Source of the DNA: Parahalioglobus pacificus
GTDB lineage: Bacteria; Pseudomonadota; Gammaproteobacteria; Pseudomonadales; Halieaceae
Direction of reading: 5' to 3'
Length of the DNA stretch: 64,000 nucleotides
NCBI RefSeq assembly: GCF_014652275.1
Contig: NZ_BMYM01000001.1
Coordinates: forward strand, 620,001-684,000
Shown: positions 9,051-17,609 of the stretch, piece by piece
Layout: every line of letters starts with the position of its first letter
How positions within the stretch are numbered: the first letter of the stretch is position 1
Made by a program: the position numbers and the translations under genes
Notes under the pieces: model-generated
The model's input: the letters and a program-made list of their open reading frames with translations, nothing else
What the model was told of the DNA's origin: nothing
Databases searched by the model: none

Positions 9051-9884
9051 CTAAAGACCGTCAAGCGGCGTGCCCTGCTGTTCAAGAAGGGGTCTAAGTT
9101 CACGATAAGCTGCCGGCGTCCGGTTCAGCGGTATGGCCGGGAACAGGTGGTGGACAAGATGGTACTCCATGCCGGCAGACAATACGGTACCTACCGGTGA
9201 TTTCCAGCCTCGCGTGTCCTTGTAGCGCCCCTGGTCCCGCATGGGATGATGCGGCGCCCAGGAGAGGGTGACCGGAATGTAGATGCCGGCGATCTGACGC
9301 GGTACCCACCAGAGCAATAACACCTCCATGGCCATACCGTTCCAGGCCATGACCGCCATAACCAGCCAGCCAATCCGGGTGACAATCAGCGCCTCAGTGA
9401 CCAGCCGCGTCTTCTCGGCGGAGTCGGGCAGCACGCCATCGGCGAGTCCTCCAACCCGGCCGGGCTGTTTGCTCAGGTAGGCGTTATACATGGCACCCCA
9501 AATCGTATCCGCACGCATATAGATATCCGGGTCGCGCTCATCATGATTGGTGTTCGCATGGTGTTTGAGATGGATGGCCCGATGCAGGCGATAGGGCAGC
9601 AGGATAGGAAAAATTGAAAGATGCCCAATGGTTTCGTTGAGCCAGCGCCAGCGTGTATTTGGCCGGCCAATATTGCCGTGCTGGGCCTCATGGCTGGGGA
9701 GGTAGCTATAGCACAGAATCACCGTTGCCAGCAGACAGCCCAGCCACATTGGGATGAACCCCAGGTGCACCAGGGGGAATAGCGCTACCCAACCCAGAAA
9801 GCCACCCAGGCCCCATATCACCATGAACCAGGGAAAGGGCCCGATATACTTTTGCGCGATGGCGCGTTCTTCTTTCATGCTCAT
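9051..9884 (-). CDS. Membrane fatty acid desaturase family protein
   Basis: 277-residue membrane protein with three histidine boxes of di-iron desaturases and hydroxylases: HEAQH (65-69), HLKHH (105-109, followed by NTNH) and HLVHH (242-246). Hydrophobic stretches flank the boxes in the usual pattern. Such enzymes use O2 and reduced electron carriers to desaturate or hydroxylate acyl chains or carotenoid rings. The HLKHHANTNHDERDPD segment is also seen in carotene hydroxylase/ketolase-like members, so the substrate is open. Its ATG overlaps the stop of the small membrane protein gene (4 bp), which indicates an operon. Confidence 0.88.
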   Translation of the reverse strand: MSMKEERAIAQKYIGPFPWFMVIWGLGGFLGWVALFPLVHLGFIPMWLGCLLATVILCYSYLPSHEAQHGNIGRPNTRWRWLNETIGHLSIFPILLPYRLHRAIHLKHHANTNHDERDPDIYMRADTIWGAMYNAYLSKQPGRVGGLADGVLPDSAEKTRLVTEALIVTRIGWLVMAVMAWNGMAMEVLLLWWVPRQIAGIYIPVTLSWAPHHPMRDQGRYKDTRGWKSPVGTVLSAGMEYHLVHHLFPAIPLNRTPAAYRELRPLLEQQGTPLDGL

Positions 9885-10075
9885 AGCCAGCGGCCTCGCA
9901 GCAGGGCAATGACGCCCCAGCTCCCACCAACAACTAGCGAGGCCGTTAACGACGGCAGACCGAACACCTGTGTATAGCCCAGGTTCACAAGAACGCCATT
10001 GAGCATGGGCGCGAATAGCAGGAATCCAAAGAACACAGGCCCCAGCGCCAGTAGTCGGGTGAGTAATGTCTCCAT
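9881..10075 (-). CDS. Small two-helix membrane protein next to the desaturase
   Basis: 64 residues with two hydrophobic segments (about 7-29 and 41-58) and a basic C-terminus (LLRGRWL). I do not recognise a family. Support for a real gene comes from the ATGA overlap with the desaturase start and from the position between hmgR and the desaturase on the same strand with a short gap. It may be a subunit or partner of the desaturase; this is inferred from the coupling alone. Confidence 0.65.
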   Translation of the reverse strand: METLLTRLLALGPVFFGFLLFAPMLNGVLVNLGYTQVFGLPSLTASLVVGGSWGVIALLRGRWL

Positions 10076-10112
10076 ACGCTATTCCTTCACTCCGTGTCAG
10101 TGGCGGTTTTTC

Positions 10113-11294
10113 TTAACGATTGCGGCCAAGCCGCTCGTGCGCATCTACCCACTCATTCACGCGGGTTTCTTTGTCCACTCGAGTGGCTGCGCCCAGCGAT
10201 AACTCACCCGCCACCGTTAATGCGGCTGCTATCTCCGCCAACTTAAGCGCCTTGCCGGCACCGTAGCAGTCCATGATCTCCAGGCACTCTCGCTGTGTCG
10301 GCAAATTGGTGCCGCCACCATAGGTAGCAAGAATCAGTGCGGGCAGTGTGATGGAGAAGTAATAATCGCCGGCACGTGTGACCTTGTTGTAGGTGGTGCA
10401 CTGATTGGATTCACCGATGTTGGCGATGTCCTGCCCAGTCGCGAGATACAGCGCTGCCAGGCCATTGGCGGGATGAGCCGCATTGTTGGATGAGCTGCTG
10501 AGAAAAGCACTCATGGTGCTGATGCCTTGCCCGTAGTGCATTTGCTCCGGCGTGATGCGCAGGTTGTCGATCATGACCTGCCGTGGGATGGTGATTTCCG
10601 CCGTAACCCGGCGTCCGCGCCCCTTTAGCATGTTGACGGAAGAGGTCTTTTTCTCGGTGTCGAAATTACCTGACAGCAAGTAGTGCGACAGGGCTGGGTA
10701 TTGCTTACGAATCCATTCACAGGCGAAGAAGGTGGCACGGCTGGTCATGTTCTGGCCTGCGGCATCGCCTGTGCTGTAATCGAAGCGCGTGAAAATCATG
10801 TTGTGTGCGTGATAGTTCTCGATCTCTATCAGCTTGCCCACTGACGTAGTGGATTCTGCCTGCGCTTTGATGGCCTCAAAGTTGTCGCGCAGCCAGAGTT
10901 GGAAGTCACGGGCATCCCGTGCGTTGCGGAACACGAATACGGGGGCTCTCTGCATGGATTCGGCAGACACCGTGGTAATGACACCGCCCGACTCGCGGAT
11001 GACTTTCATGCCACGGTTGTAACTGGCAAGCATGGTTCCTTCCACGGTTGCCATGGGTACAAAGAACTCGCCAGTGGCGTGCTCGCCGTCGATGAGCAGT
11101 GGGCCTGCAATACCGATGGGAATTTGTGCCACCCCAAACAGGTTTTCGATGTTGCCGGACATGGCCTCGGGATCGAAAGAGTACTGACGGGTGTGGTCCA
11201 GTCTGGCCGGGGTGTTCTCCTCGATGAACGACTGGCGCTCAGCAATGATTTCGCTTGAGTAGTCGTCCGGGCTGCGGGGTATGTTGGCTGACAC
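10113..11294 (-). CDS. Hydroxymethylglutaryl-CoA reductase
   Basis: Reduces HMG-CoA to mevalonate (or runs in reverse). From GTG 11294 the product is 393 residues. All four catalytic residues of the family can be placed: Glu in ATVEGT (E85), Lys in NMLKGRG (K224), Asp in ATGQD (D289) and the C-terminal His in AHERLGRN (H386). ENLFGVAQIPIGIAGPL and GDAAGQNM are further signatures. The GTG is chosen because CAGGAG stands six bases upstream; the frame runs on to 11342 without a better ribosome site. HMG-CoA reductase is uncommon in gammaproteobacteria, which normally use the MEP route. No other mevalonate gene is in view. Confidence 0.9.
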   Translation of the reverse strand: MSANIPRSPDDYSSEIIAERQSFIEENTPARLDHTRQYSFDPEAMSGNIENLFGVAQIPIGIAGPLLIDGEHATGEFFVPMATVEGTMLASYNRGMKVIRESGGVITTVSAESMQRAPVFVFRNARDARDFQLWLRDNFEAIKAQAESTTSVGKLIEIENYHAHNMIFTRFDYSTGDAAGQNMTSRATFFACEWIRKQYPALSHYLLSGNFDTEKKTSSVNMLKGRGRRVTAEITIPRQVMIDNLRITPEQMHYGQGISTMSAFLSSSSNNAAHPANGLAALYLATGQDIANIGESNQCTTYNKVTRAGDYYFSITLPALILATYGGGTNLPTQRECLEIMDCYGAGKALKLAEIAAALTVAGELSLGAATRVDKETRVNEWVDAHERLGRNR

Positions 11295-11428
11295 AGGGTG
11301 CTCCTGGGTGAAACGGGTGAGGGCTGTAAAACTACGCCCCACGCACTAGCAGGTCAATGCGTTGGTCTTTACGACTGCGATGAAGACTTTTACAGTTTCC
11401 GATCATCAGAAATATAGGAAATGTATCC

Positions 11429-12313
11429 ATGCTGCGTCTTTTATTCGTTGCCGCGCTGTTGTTGTCATACCGCGCGTTTGCTGCCGATCCTTTGAGCTCG
11501 GAGCCACCGCTGGATGAGGCTGCGCCTGCCGCGATTGTTGAGCTAACAATGACCAGCGATGGATCACGTATGCCGGGCCTAGCGTACCTGGCCAGCGGCG
11601 CCGGCCCACACCCCACCTTTGTCTTGCTACACGGCTTTCCCGGTAATGAGAAAAATCTGGACCTGGCTCAGGTGATGCGAAGGGCAGGATTCAACGTGGT
11701 TTTTTTTCACTACCGGGGCGCATGGGGTGCAGAGGGTGATTACCGCGTTACCCAGCTCCCTGATGATGTGGCTGCTGTATTGGCTTACCTGAGAGAGCCT
11801 GACAACGCCGAGAGCTTGCGCATCGATACCGACAAGCTGTCTCTGCTGGGACACAGTCTGGGTGGATGGACAGCGCTGGCCACCGGTAGCCGTGATTCAG
11901 ATTTGCAGTGCATAGGCGCCATGGCGCCGGGCAACATCGGTCAATGGAAAGCCGGGGTTGCCGCAAATGATCCCAGTGCTACCCGTTTTCTGGATTACGC
12001 CGATACACTTTTCATGTTGAACAATTTCGACAGCGCAGTGTTGAAGCAAGAGCTGGCGTCAGCGCCCATGGAGTCGCTGGATATTGAAACATTCGGACCG
12101 CAACTTGCGGGCAAATCAGTGCTGATGGTGACAGGCGATACCGATCCGGTAACCCCCGGCGAAACCATCATAGTGCCGGCAGAGAAGGCTTACTCGGCCG
12201 TCGATAATCTGAAGGTGCGATCAATGATAATCAGCGGCGACCACTCGTTTTCCTGGAGTCGATTGGCCCTGTCGCGCATCGTGCTGGAGTGGGCAGACGC
12301 GGACTGCCGATAG
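11429..12313 (+). CDS. Secreted alpha/beta hydrolase
   Basis: 294 residues with a signal peptide (cleavage about AFA-AD, residue 19) and an alpha/beta-hydrolase fold. VLLHGFPGNE forms the oxyanion-hole HG motif, and the nucleophile elbow is GHSLGG with Ser143. A distal Asp (TGDTDPVTP) and the C-terminal His (SGDHSFS) complete the triad. It is likely a periplasmic esterase or peptidase of the dienelactone-hydrolase-like group; the substrate is unknown. It is divergent from the HMG-CoA reductase gene across about 135 bp. Confidence 0.85.
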   Translation: MLRLLFVAALLLSYRAFAADPLSSEPPLDEAAPAAIVELTMTSDGSRMPGLAYLASGAGPHPTFVLLHGFPGNEKNLDLAQVMRRAGFNVVFFHYRGAWGAEGDYRVTQLPDDVAAVLAYLREPDNAESLRIDTDKLSLLGHSLGGWTALATGSRDSDLQCIGAMAPGNIGQWKAGVAANDPSATRFLDYADTLFMLNNFDSAVLKQELASAPMESLDIETFGPQLAGKSVLMVTGDTDPVTPGETIIVPAEKAYSAVDNLKVRSMIISGDHSFSWSRLALSRIVLEWADADCR

Positions 12314-12345
12314 TCAGCCTGCGTCGAATCTCCTGTTGCCACAGT

Positions 12346-12374
12346 GAAAAGCCGCCACTGGTTGCGGCGGTTTA
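12346..12374. terminator. Bidirectional terminator hairpin
   Basis: AAAGCCGCC and GGCGGTTTA can pair around a 9-base loop between converging genes, with A/T runs on both outer flanks. It overlaps the stop codon of the minus-strand SDR gene. Confidence 0.55.
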
Positions 12375-13052
12375 CTGGGCCCAACCGCCGCTGAAGGGAA
12401 TAGACTGGCCAACGAAAAAGTCGCTCTCGTCTGACGCAAGGAAGAGCGCGAATAGTGCGTCTTCGCGGCCAGTGGCCAGCCGCCCCAGTGGCACCTGTTC
12501 TTTTAGGCGCGCCTGGAAGTCTTCACGTGCCTGAATCGCCGGCGGGTAGTACACCGGGTTCTCTACCCAGTTCTGTGCGATCAGGTTGACCTGCACGTTG
12601 TGATGAGCGGCCTCCAAGCCCACGCTGCGTACATAGCCCACCTGAGCGGTGCGCGCGCTGCTATAGCCGGTGAAACCTTCCATGCCCTTGACGCCGCTGG
12701 CACTGCCAAAAACGACTATCTTGCCCTTATTGCGCTCGTACATTTGCGGCAACACCGCCGAGCACAGTTGCTGTAGTGGAAACACCATCACTTCATACAT
12801 CCGACGAAAGGTATTGGCATCAGTGTCGGGTGCCGGCTTGAAGCGACCTGCCGGGGCGGCAAGATTGGCAACCAGCACGTCGATATGGCCGCTGTTCTGC
12901 ACAAGCTCTTGCACGGCACCTGCCTGCGAGAGGTCGGAGGTGTTGGCAATGATCTCGGCGCCATGCTCCTCAAAGAGACGTATGACATCGGGCCCCATGT
13001 AATCATCGGCCTGGGTTATCAGTACACGCTTGCCCTGCAGTCGCTTTGACAT
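12372..13052 (-). CDS. SDR-fold protein with halohydrin dehalogenase motifs
   Basis: 226 residues from ATG 13052 (AAGAAGAG upstream), with a short-chain dehydrogenase fold but without the NAD(P) glycine motif TGxxxGxG. In its place T13-x4-Y18-x-G20 fits the halide-pocket motif T-x4-[FY]-x-G. The catalytic segment is S117-x12-Y130-x3-R134, with Arg where SDRs have Lys. These two motifs define halohydrin dehalogenases (HheA-G type), which convert vicinal haloalcohols to epoxides without cofactor and also open epoxides with small anions. The NPVYYPPA loop resembles the equivalent region in HheC. Annotation as a plain SDR oxidoreductase is the main alternative, but the missing cofactor motif argues against it. 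Confidence 0.78.
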   Translation of the reverse strand: MSKRLQGKRVLITQADDYMGPDVIRLFEEHGAEIIANTSDLSQAGAVQELVQNSGHIDVLVANLAAPAGRFKPAPDTDANTFRRMYEVMVFPLQQLCSAVLPQMYERNKGKIVVFGSASGVKGMEGFTGYSSARTAQVGYVRSVGLEAAHHNVQVNLIAQNWVENPVYYPPAIQAREDFQARLKEQVPLGRLATGREDALFALFLASDESDFFVGQSIPFSGGWAQ

Positions 13053-13169
13053 TGTTTTCTCTTCTTGATCCAAGTTTGATAATCGTCTGATGAAGTCGCG
13101 ATCGTGAGTAAACAGTCTACCAGCTCACCAGGGTCAGGCCCCGCGGCCCTCGGCACTTAGGTTAAAAGC

Positions 13170-14119
13170 TCACCTTCGGCGTAATTCGCGTGATTGTCGA
13201 GCGTCTTTACGATCAATCACCACGGCATTGTGGGCGTGCAGACTCTCCTGATGCTCCACCTTGAACCAGTAGTCAGTGATGTGTACTTGGGTTTCGAGGA
13301 ACTGCTTGATGCGCCGGGCGGCGTCCTCACAGAACATCAGGTTCGCAGCATTCAGTCGAGCGAACTCCTGTTCGTCTACGCGCTTCACAGCAGTTTGCAC
13401 TGGTGTGCCAATCACTGATTCCAGCTGCCGAATCAGATCTGCGAGCTCGGGCCAGCGGTGTTCGCCAATGTCCAATTCAAGGTAGGCATAGGAGCGCTGT
13501 GCGTGAGGCGTGGCAGCATTGCCCTGTTCAGTCGTCAGCCATTCGAGCAGTTCAGCCTTGTCAATCTGACCAGAGGAAAATTTGGCGTCTATGGCCGCCG
13601 CGTTCAGTTCGCGCGACAGCGCGGCAGAGCAGGGGCATGTGCTGGAGTAGGGGATGGTCAAACCCAGGGGATGGTCAAACCCAGGGTATAGCAATACTTC
13701 CCGTTCACGATCTCGCCGCTGATGGACGTTTTGTAGGATTGATAGCCGAACTCGCCGCTCAGAAGAGCGGGTTTTTTAAGTAGTAGATCGAACGCTAAAT
13801 CGATACGGGCATTATTGCTGATACCACTCTGGGATTCGACGCACTCCTTCAACAATTTATCCAGGGCACCTTGTGTGCACGACCCCTCGCTCAAATCGTT
13901 AAGCCGACGATGCAAGCGCGACATGTGAATACCTTTTGCGGCCGGATCGTCAACGCTGACGAAAATACTGGCTTTCGCCAGTGCTTGCTGAGGCTCGTCG
14001 CCATCTACCGCCATCGAAATGGGCACATCGATGTTTTCCATGCCCACCCAATCCAGTGACAGAGCACTCTGCGTCAGTGCCTGACTGGTAATGTCAGGTA
14101 GCCTTTCTCTTCGGTACAT
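13170..14119 (-). pseudogene. folE2: GTP cyclohydrolase FolE2, frameshifted by a 17-bp tandem duplication
   Basis: GTP cyclohydrolase IB makes 7,8-dihydroneopterin triphosphate from GTP. The N-terminal part (14119 to about 13685) begins MYRRERLPDITSQ and reaches KYCYTLGLTIP; it then enters a second copy of a 17-bp unit, loses frame and stops at 13658. The C-terminal part continues in another frame from LTIPYSSTCPCSAALSR to 13170. Removing one repeat copy restores one ORF of about 310 residues, the usual family length, with the catalytic Cys region intact. ATG 14119 has AGGTG upstream overlapping the dihydroorotase stop; a GTG at 14128 is possible. It may be a true null allele or a sequence error. 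Confidence 0.88.
13651..13684. repeat. Perfect 17-bp tandem duplication inside folE2
   Basis: GGGATGGTCAAACCCAG occurs twice head to tail (13651-13667 and 13668-13684). 17 is not a multiple of three, so the extra copy shifts the folE2 frame. Confidence 0.97.
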
Positions 14120-14128
14120 CAGTTTCAC

Positions 14129-15475
14129 CTATCTGTCGAAGACCATTGCCATGGGCGACCTGGCCGATTCAATAATCTCGTTGCCGTCAAAAACTCGCGC
14201 CCCGTTAACCCAGGTGGATTTAATGGACGCCGTAAACGTGTGGCCTGTATACGGCGACCAGCCGCACTTGTATCGGATGTTGTCGGCCGTAACGCGATGA
14301 GCGGCTCCTGGATCAACCATCACAAGGTCTGCGAAGTAACCCTCGCGGATGAATCCCCGCTCTGAAATGTTGTAGCGCTTGGCCGGTGCGTGTGCTGTTT
14401 TTTCCACCACAAGTGCTGGTGACATTCGTCCTGCATTGACGTGGTCCAGAAGGGTCAGTAGCGCGTGCTGCACAAGTGGCAGTCCCGCAGGTGCATTGGA
14501 GTAGGGCTGCTCTTTCTCATCCAGCGTGTGAGGGGCGTGGTCGGTGGCGATAATATCGATGCGACCGGACTTCAGCGCCTCAATGATCGCATCCCGGTCA
14601 CTTTGATATTTGATCGCAGGATTGCATTTGATCAGATTGCCGAGGCGGTCGTAGTCGTCAGCGGTGAACCACAGGTGGTGTACGCAAGCCTCCGCTGTGA
14701 TCGACTTATTCTCAATGGGGCCGGGTGCGAAGAGTTCGAGCTCCTTCGCCGTCGTAATGTGCAGTACGTGTAGTTGGCTGCCGTGCTTTTTCGCGAGCCC
14801 TACAGCGTATTCAGAGGATGCGTAGCATGCAGCCGTATCGCGCAGCACCGGATGATCATTGATGGTCAGCTGGTCTTTCGTCTCAAGGATTCTGTCTCGA
14901 TTAGCGGCCATAACGGGGCCGCTCTCACAGTGCGTAACGATTAGGCTGGGTGCCTCCCGAAAGATGGCCTCGAGCGCGTTAGGGTTTTCGACCAGCAGAT
15001 CGCCAGTCGACGCGCCCATGAATACTTTTACACCACAGTGCCGCTTGGGATTCATCCGCTTTATTTGGTCCAGATTATCCTCGGTTGCCCCAAGATAGAA
15101 CGAATAGTTCCCCATCGATCTTTGTGCAGCCAGGTCAAACTTGCTCTCCAATGCCTCAATGCTTGTAGTAGCGGGATCGACATTCGGCATTTCCATGAAA
15201 CTGGTAATACCACCGGCTACCGCCGCTCGCGACTCAGTCGCAATAGACCCCTTGTAGGTCAATCCCGGCTCTCGAAAATGAACCTGATCGTCGATAAATC
15301 CGGGCAGCAACCAGCAGCCTGCCGCATCAATGATGTCCTCGTGTACACCCGCGGACAGTTCATTTGCGATGGCAGCAATTCTTTGGCCCTCAATGCGAAG
15401 ATCACCCTCAACTATGCTGCCCTCATTAACGATTCTTGCGTTTTTAATTAGTGTAGAAGGTTCAGATTGGCTCAT
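14129..15475 (-). CDS. Dihydroorotase-like amidohydrolase
   Basis: 448 residues of the class I dihydroorotase/allantoinase type, which close or open cyclic ureides on a metal centre. The signature region reads GFIDDQVHFREPG; the usual H-x-H metal pair is Q-x-H here, so the first His is replaced by Gln. A candidate carboxylated Lys lies in CGVKVFMG, later His ligands in VTHCESG and HVLHITTA, and the catalytic Asp in ATDHAPH. A DDQVHFREPG form is, from memory, known in some Bacteroidetes-type dihydroorotases, so it need not be inactive. The stop abuts folE2, suggesting co-transcription. It could act on dihydroorotate or another cyclic amide. Confidence 0.85.
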   Translation of the reverse strand: MSQSEPSTLIKNARIVNEGSIVEGDLRIEGQRIAAIANELSAGVHEDIIDAAGCWLLPGFIDDQVHFREPGLTYKGSIATESRAAVAGGITSFMEMPNVDPATTSIEALESKFDLAAQRSMGNYSFYLGATEDNLDQIKRMNPKRHCGVKVFMGASTGDLLVENPNALEAIFREAPSLIVTHCESGPVMAANRDRILETKDQLTINDHPVLRDTAACYASSEYAVGLAKKHGSQLHVLHITTAKELELFAPGPIENKSITAEACVHHLWFTADDYDRLGNLIKCNPAIKYQSDRDAIIEALKSGRIDIIATDHAPHTLDEKEQPYSNAPAGLPLVQHALLTLLDHVNAGRMSPALVVEKTAHAPAKRYNISERGFIREGYFADLVMVDPGAAHRVTADNIRYKCGWSPYTGHTFTASIKSTWVNGARVFDGNEIIESARSPMAMVFDR

Positions 15476-15675
15476 TGTGGCTCGCTATTCGTGGCTGAGT
15501 GACGGGGCGTTTCCGGCGCTAGCCCGGTACAATACCCGGCACACAGTGCATTCGCTGCATGTCCAGGCGACGAGCATCCGCTCCCACGGTAACAGCGGGG
15601 AGCGGGGCGGCGGATGGGCGGCAAATGTTACAACATATCATTTATGCCCCTCAACAGCGGGGCCAGGGTGCTTTC

Positions 15676-16524
15676 ATGGCAAGACTGTTTGTGGAGAACC
15701 TCACGGTAATGGACTTCTCCTACCTAGACGCGGCGCGAGGCGTTGTGGGGGAGTCGTGGATCGTCGATATTGAACTCAGCGGCGAGCTCGACGATCAGGG
15801 CATGGTGTTTGACTTCGGCTCGGTCAAGAAACAGATCAAGCAGTTTATTGATGCGCAGGCTGATCATCGGCTGCTGGTTCCTGTCGAGTCCGCGGGATGC
15901 GAAATCGAGAAGGATGGCCAGGAAGTCCGAATCAGGTTCCCCTTATCGGATGGCGGCGAGGTGCGACACCGGTCCCCTAAAGATGCGGTGCTGTTACTCG
16001 ATAGCGATACGCTTGAGCTCCCACAGATCGGGGCTCAGCTTGAGATACAGTTGAAGGAAATACTGCCAGATAACGTGAAAGAGGTTGCTATCGTACTGCG
16101 CAGCGAATCCATCGCGGGCGCCTTTTATCATTACACCCATGGTTTGCAGAAGCATCAAGGGCAGTGCCAGCGCATTGCCCACGGGCACCGCTCCCGCCTG
16201 GAGGTTTCCATAGATGGCAGCCGCGACAGCGACCTGGAAACACAATGGTCACAGCGCTTAGCCGACGCCTATGTGGCCACCGACGTTCACGTTGTGGAGG
16301 AGTTTGAACACAACGGCATACCGCATACCTCTATGCAATACACTGCGGCACAAGGCGAGTTCGCTATAAGCTTGCCCAGCAAGTACGTGTTCACAATGCC
16401 ACATGTGAGCACGGTAGAGAATATTGCCATGCACCTTGCCAGCTGTATTGCCGAAGAATCGCGCGGTAAGGTATGCGTAAAAGCGTTCGAAGGTGTCGGC
16501 AAGGGTGCGCTGGGCTTTGCCTGA
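15676..16524 (+). CDS. Tandem 6-pyruvoyl-tetrahydropterin synthase (QueD-like) protein
   Basis: 282 residues from ATG 15676, about twice the length of QueD, and readable as two T-fold domains. The N-terminal copy (about 1-125) keeps the D-x-G-M-V-x-DF-x-x-K core (DDQGMVFDFGSVKKQ) and an ADHRLL segment but has lost the HGH zinc motif (VGESW in its place). The C-terminal copy (about 130-282) has HGHRS zinc ligands, a Cys shortly before them (GQCQR), and TVENIA plus a late Glu. Family members act on 7,8-dihydroneopterin triphosphate, the product of FolE2, encoded divergently. The exact reaction (QueD, PTPS-III or other) is not decided by the motifs seen. Upstream in-frame codons to 15559 lack a ribosome site. 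Confidence 0.82.
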   Translation: MARLFVENLTVMDFSYLDAARGVVGESWIVDIELSGELDDQGMVFDFGSVKKQIKQFIDAQADHRLLVPVESAGCEIEKDGQEVRIRFPLSDGGEVRHRSPKDAVLLLDSDTLELPQIGAQLEIQLKEILPDNVKEVAIVLRSESIAGAFYHYTHGLQKHQGQCQRIAHGHRSRLEVSIDGSRDSDLETQWSQRLADAYVATDVHVVEEFEHNGIPHTSMQYTAAQGEFAISLPSKYVFTMPHVSTVENIAMHLASCIAEESRGKVCVKAFEGVGKGALGFA

Positions 16525-16681
16525 ATTACTCAAGGGAGGTGCAAGCCACTGCCTGTACGGCGCGCGGCTGCATCCATGATTGCAGTGGGTCGGTGCGGCG
16601 TGCCGGGGTGGCTTGTTGTGAGTATCCAGCAGTGTGTCGTGAAGCAAGATCCGCATCATGTGATGAATAAGGAGCGTTGAA

Positions 16682-17572
16682 ATGGCCAGTTTAAATCGGG
16701 TTGTTGTGGTTGGGGGTACTCACGGCAATGAGAAAACCGGCGTTCAATTGATTCATCGGCTTCAGAACAATCCCCAGGAACTCACGCGTGAGAGCTTTAC
16801 CGCTCAGACGTTGTTGGCAAATGAAGCTGCAATAGCGCGGAACTGTCGGTATCTCGAGCAAGACCTAAACCGATGCTTTACTGACGAACTGCTGAGTGAG
16901 GCTGCTGCAAACAAAGAGCAGGCGTTGGCTCAGGCTATCAACCGCCAGTTTGGGCCCAAGGGTCCCGATAGCAAGACCGAATGGATGATTGATCTGCACA
17001 CCACGACTGCCAACATGGGCATAACGCTGGTGGTGCAGCAACACGATCCAATCGCCCTGGACATGGCGCATTATGTACAGCAAAAACTGCCTGAAGCCGT
17101 TATTTTTTACGAGAACAACACCTCGGCTGCCGATCCTTTCCTATGCTCTGTTGCGAGGCACGGCTTCCTGATCGAGGTGGGGCCCATCCCACAGGGCTTA
17201 TTGCGTTGGGAAATCTTCGAGCAAACGCGACAGGCCCTGTCTCATTCACTGGACTTTATTGAACGACTAGATGCAGGCGAGATAGACCTGGAATCGCCGC
17301 GGGAGGCCGAAGTCTTTCAGTTCGTGGAGAAACTGCACTTACCCCGTAACACAGCCGGTGAGATCAGCGGGATGGTACATCCTGATTTGCAGGACAAGGA
17401 CTATCATCAGCTAAAGCCTGGCGAGCCGCTGTTCATTCTCGATACAGGGCAGACCATTCCTTTCGATGGCCCAGAGCCGGTGCATGTTGCCTTTGTCAAC
17501 GAGGCGGCTTACTACGATCAAGCCTACGGGCTGTCAATCATGCGCAAGCGAAGCCTGAGCTGGAAGCACTAG
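16682..17572 (+). CDS. Aspartoacylase/succinylglutamate desuccinylase family protein
   Basis: 296 residues of the AspA/AstE zinc carboxypeptidase-like family. Metal ligands are in GGTHGNE and DLHTTT, and the substrate-binding N-x-R-x5-DLNR motif reads NCRYLEQDLNR. Aspartoacylases hydrolyse N-acetyl-L-aspartate (and related N-acyl amino acids) to free amino acid and acid. The length and the C-terminal beta domain (after about 210) fit aspartoacylase better than AstE, and no arginine-degradation genes are nearby. AAGGAG lies nine bases before the ATG. It stands downstream of the pterin-synthase gene with a 157-bp gap. Confidence 0.88.
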   Translation: MASLNRVVVVGGTHGNEKTGVQLIHRLQNNPQELTRESFTAQTLLANEAAIARNCRYLEQDLNRCFTDELLSEAAANKEQALAQAINRQFGPKGPDSKTEWMIDLHTTTANMGITLVVQQHDPIALDMAHYVQQKLPEAVIFYENNTSAADPFLCSVARHGFLIEVGPIPQGLLRWEIFEQTRQALSHSLDFIERLDAGEIDLESPREAEVFQFVEKLHLPRNTAGEISGMVHPDLQDKDYHQLKPGEPLFILDTGQTIPFDGPEPVHVAFVNEAAYYDQAYGLSIMRKRSLSWKH

Positions 17573-17609
17573 GTCCCTGTATTGATCTTTGACCGGAGTC
17601 GCAGCGCAA

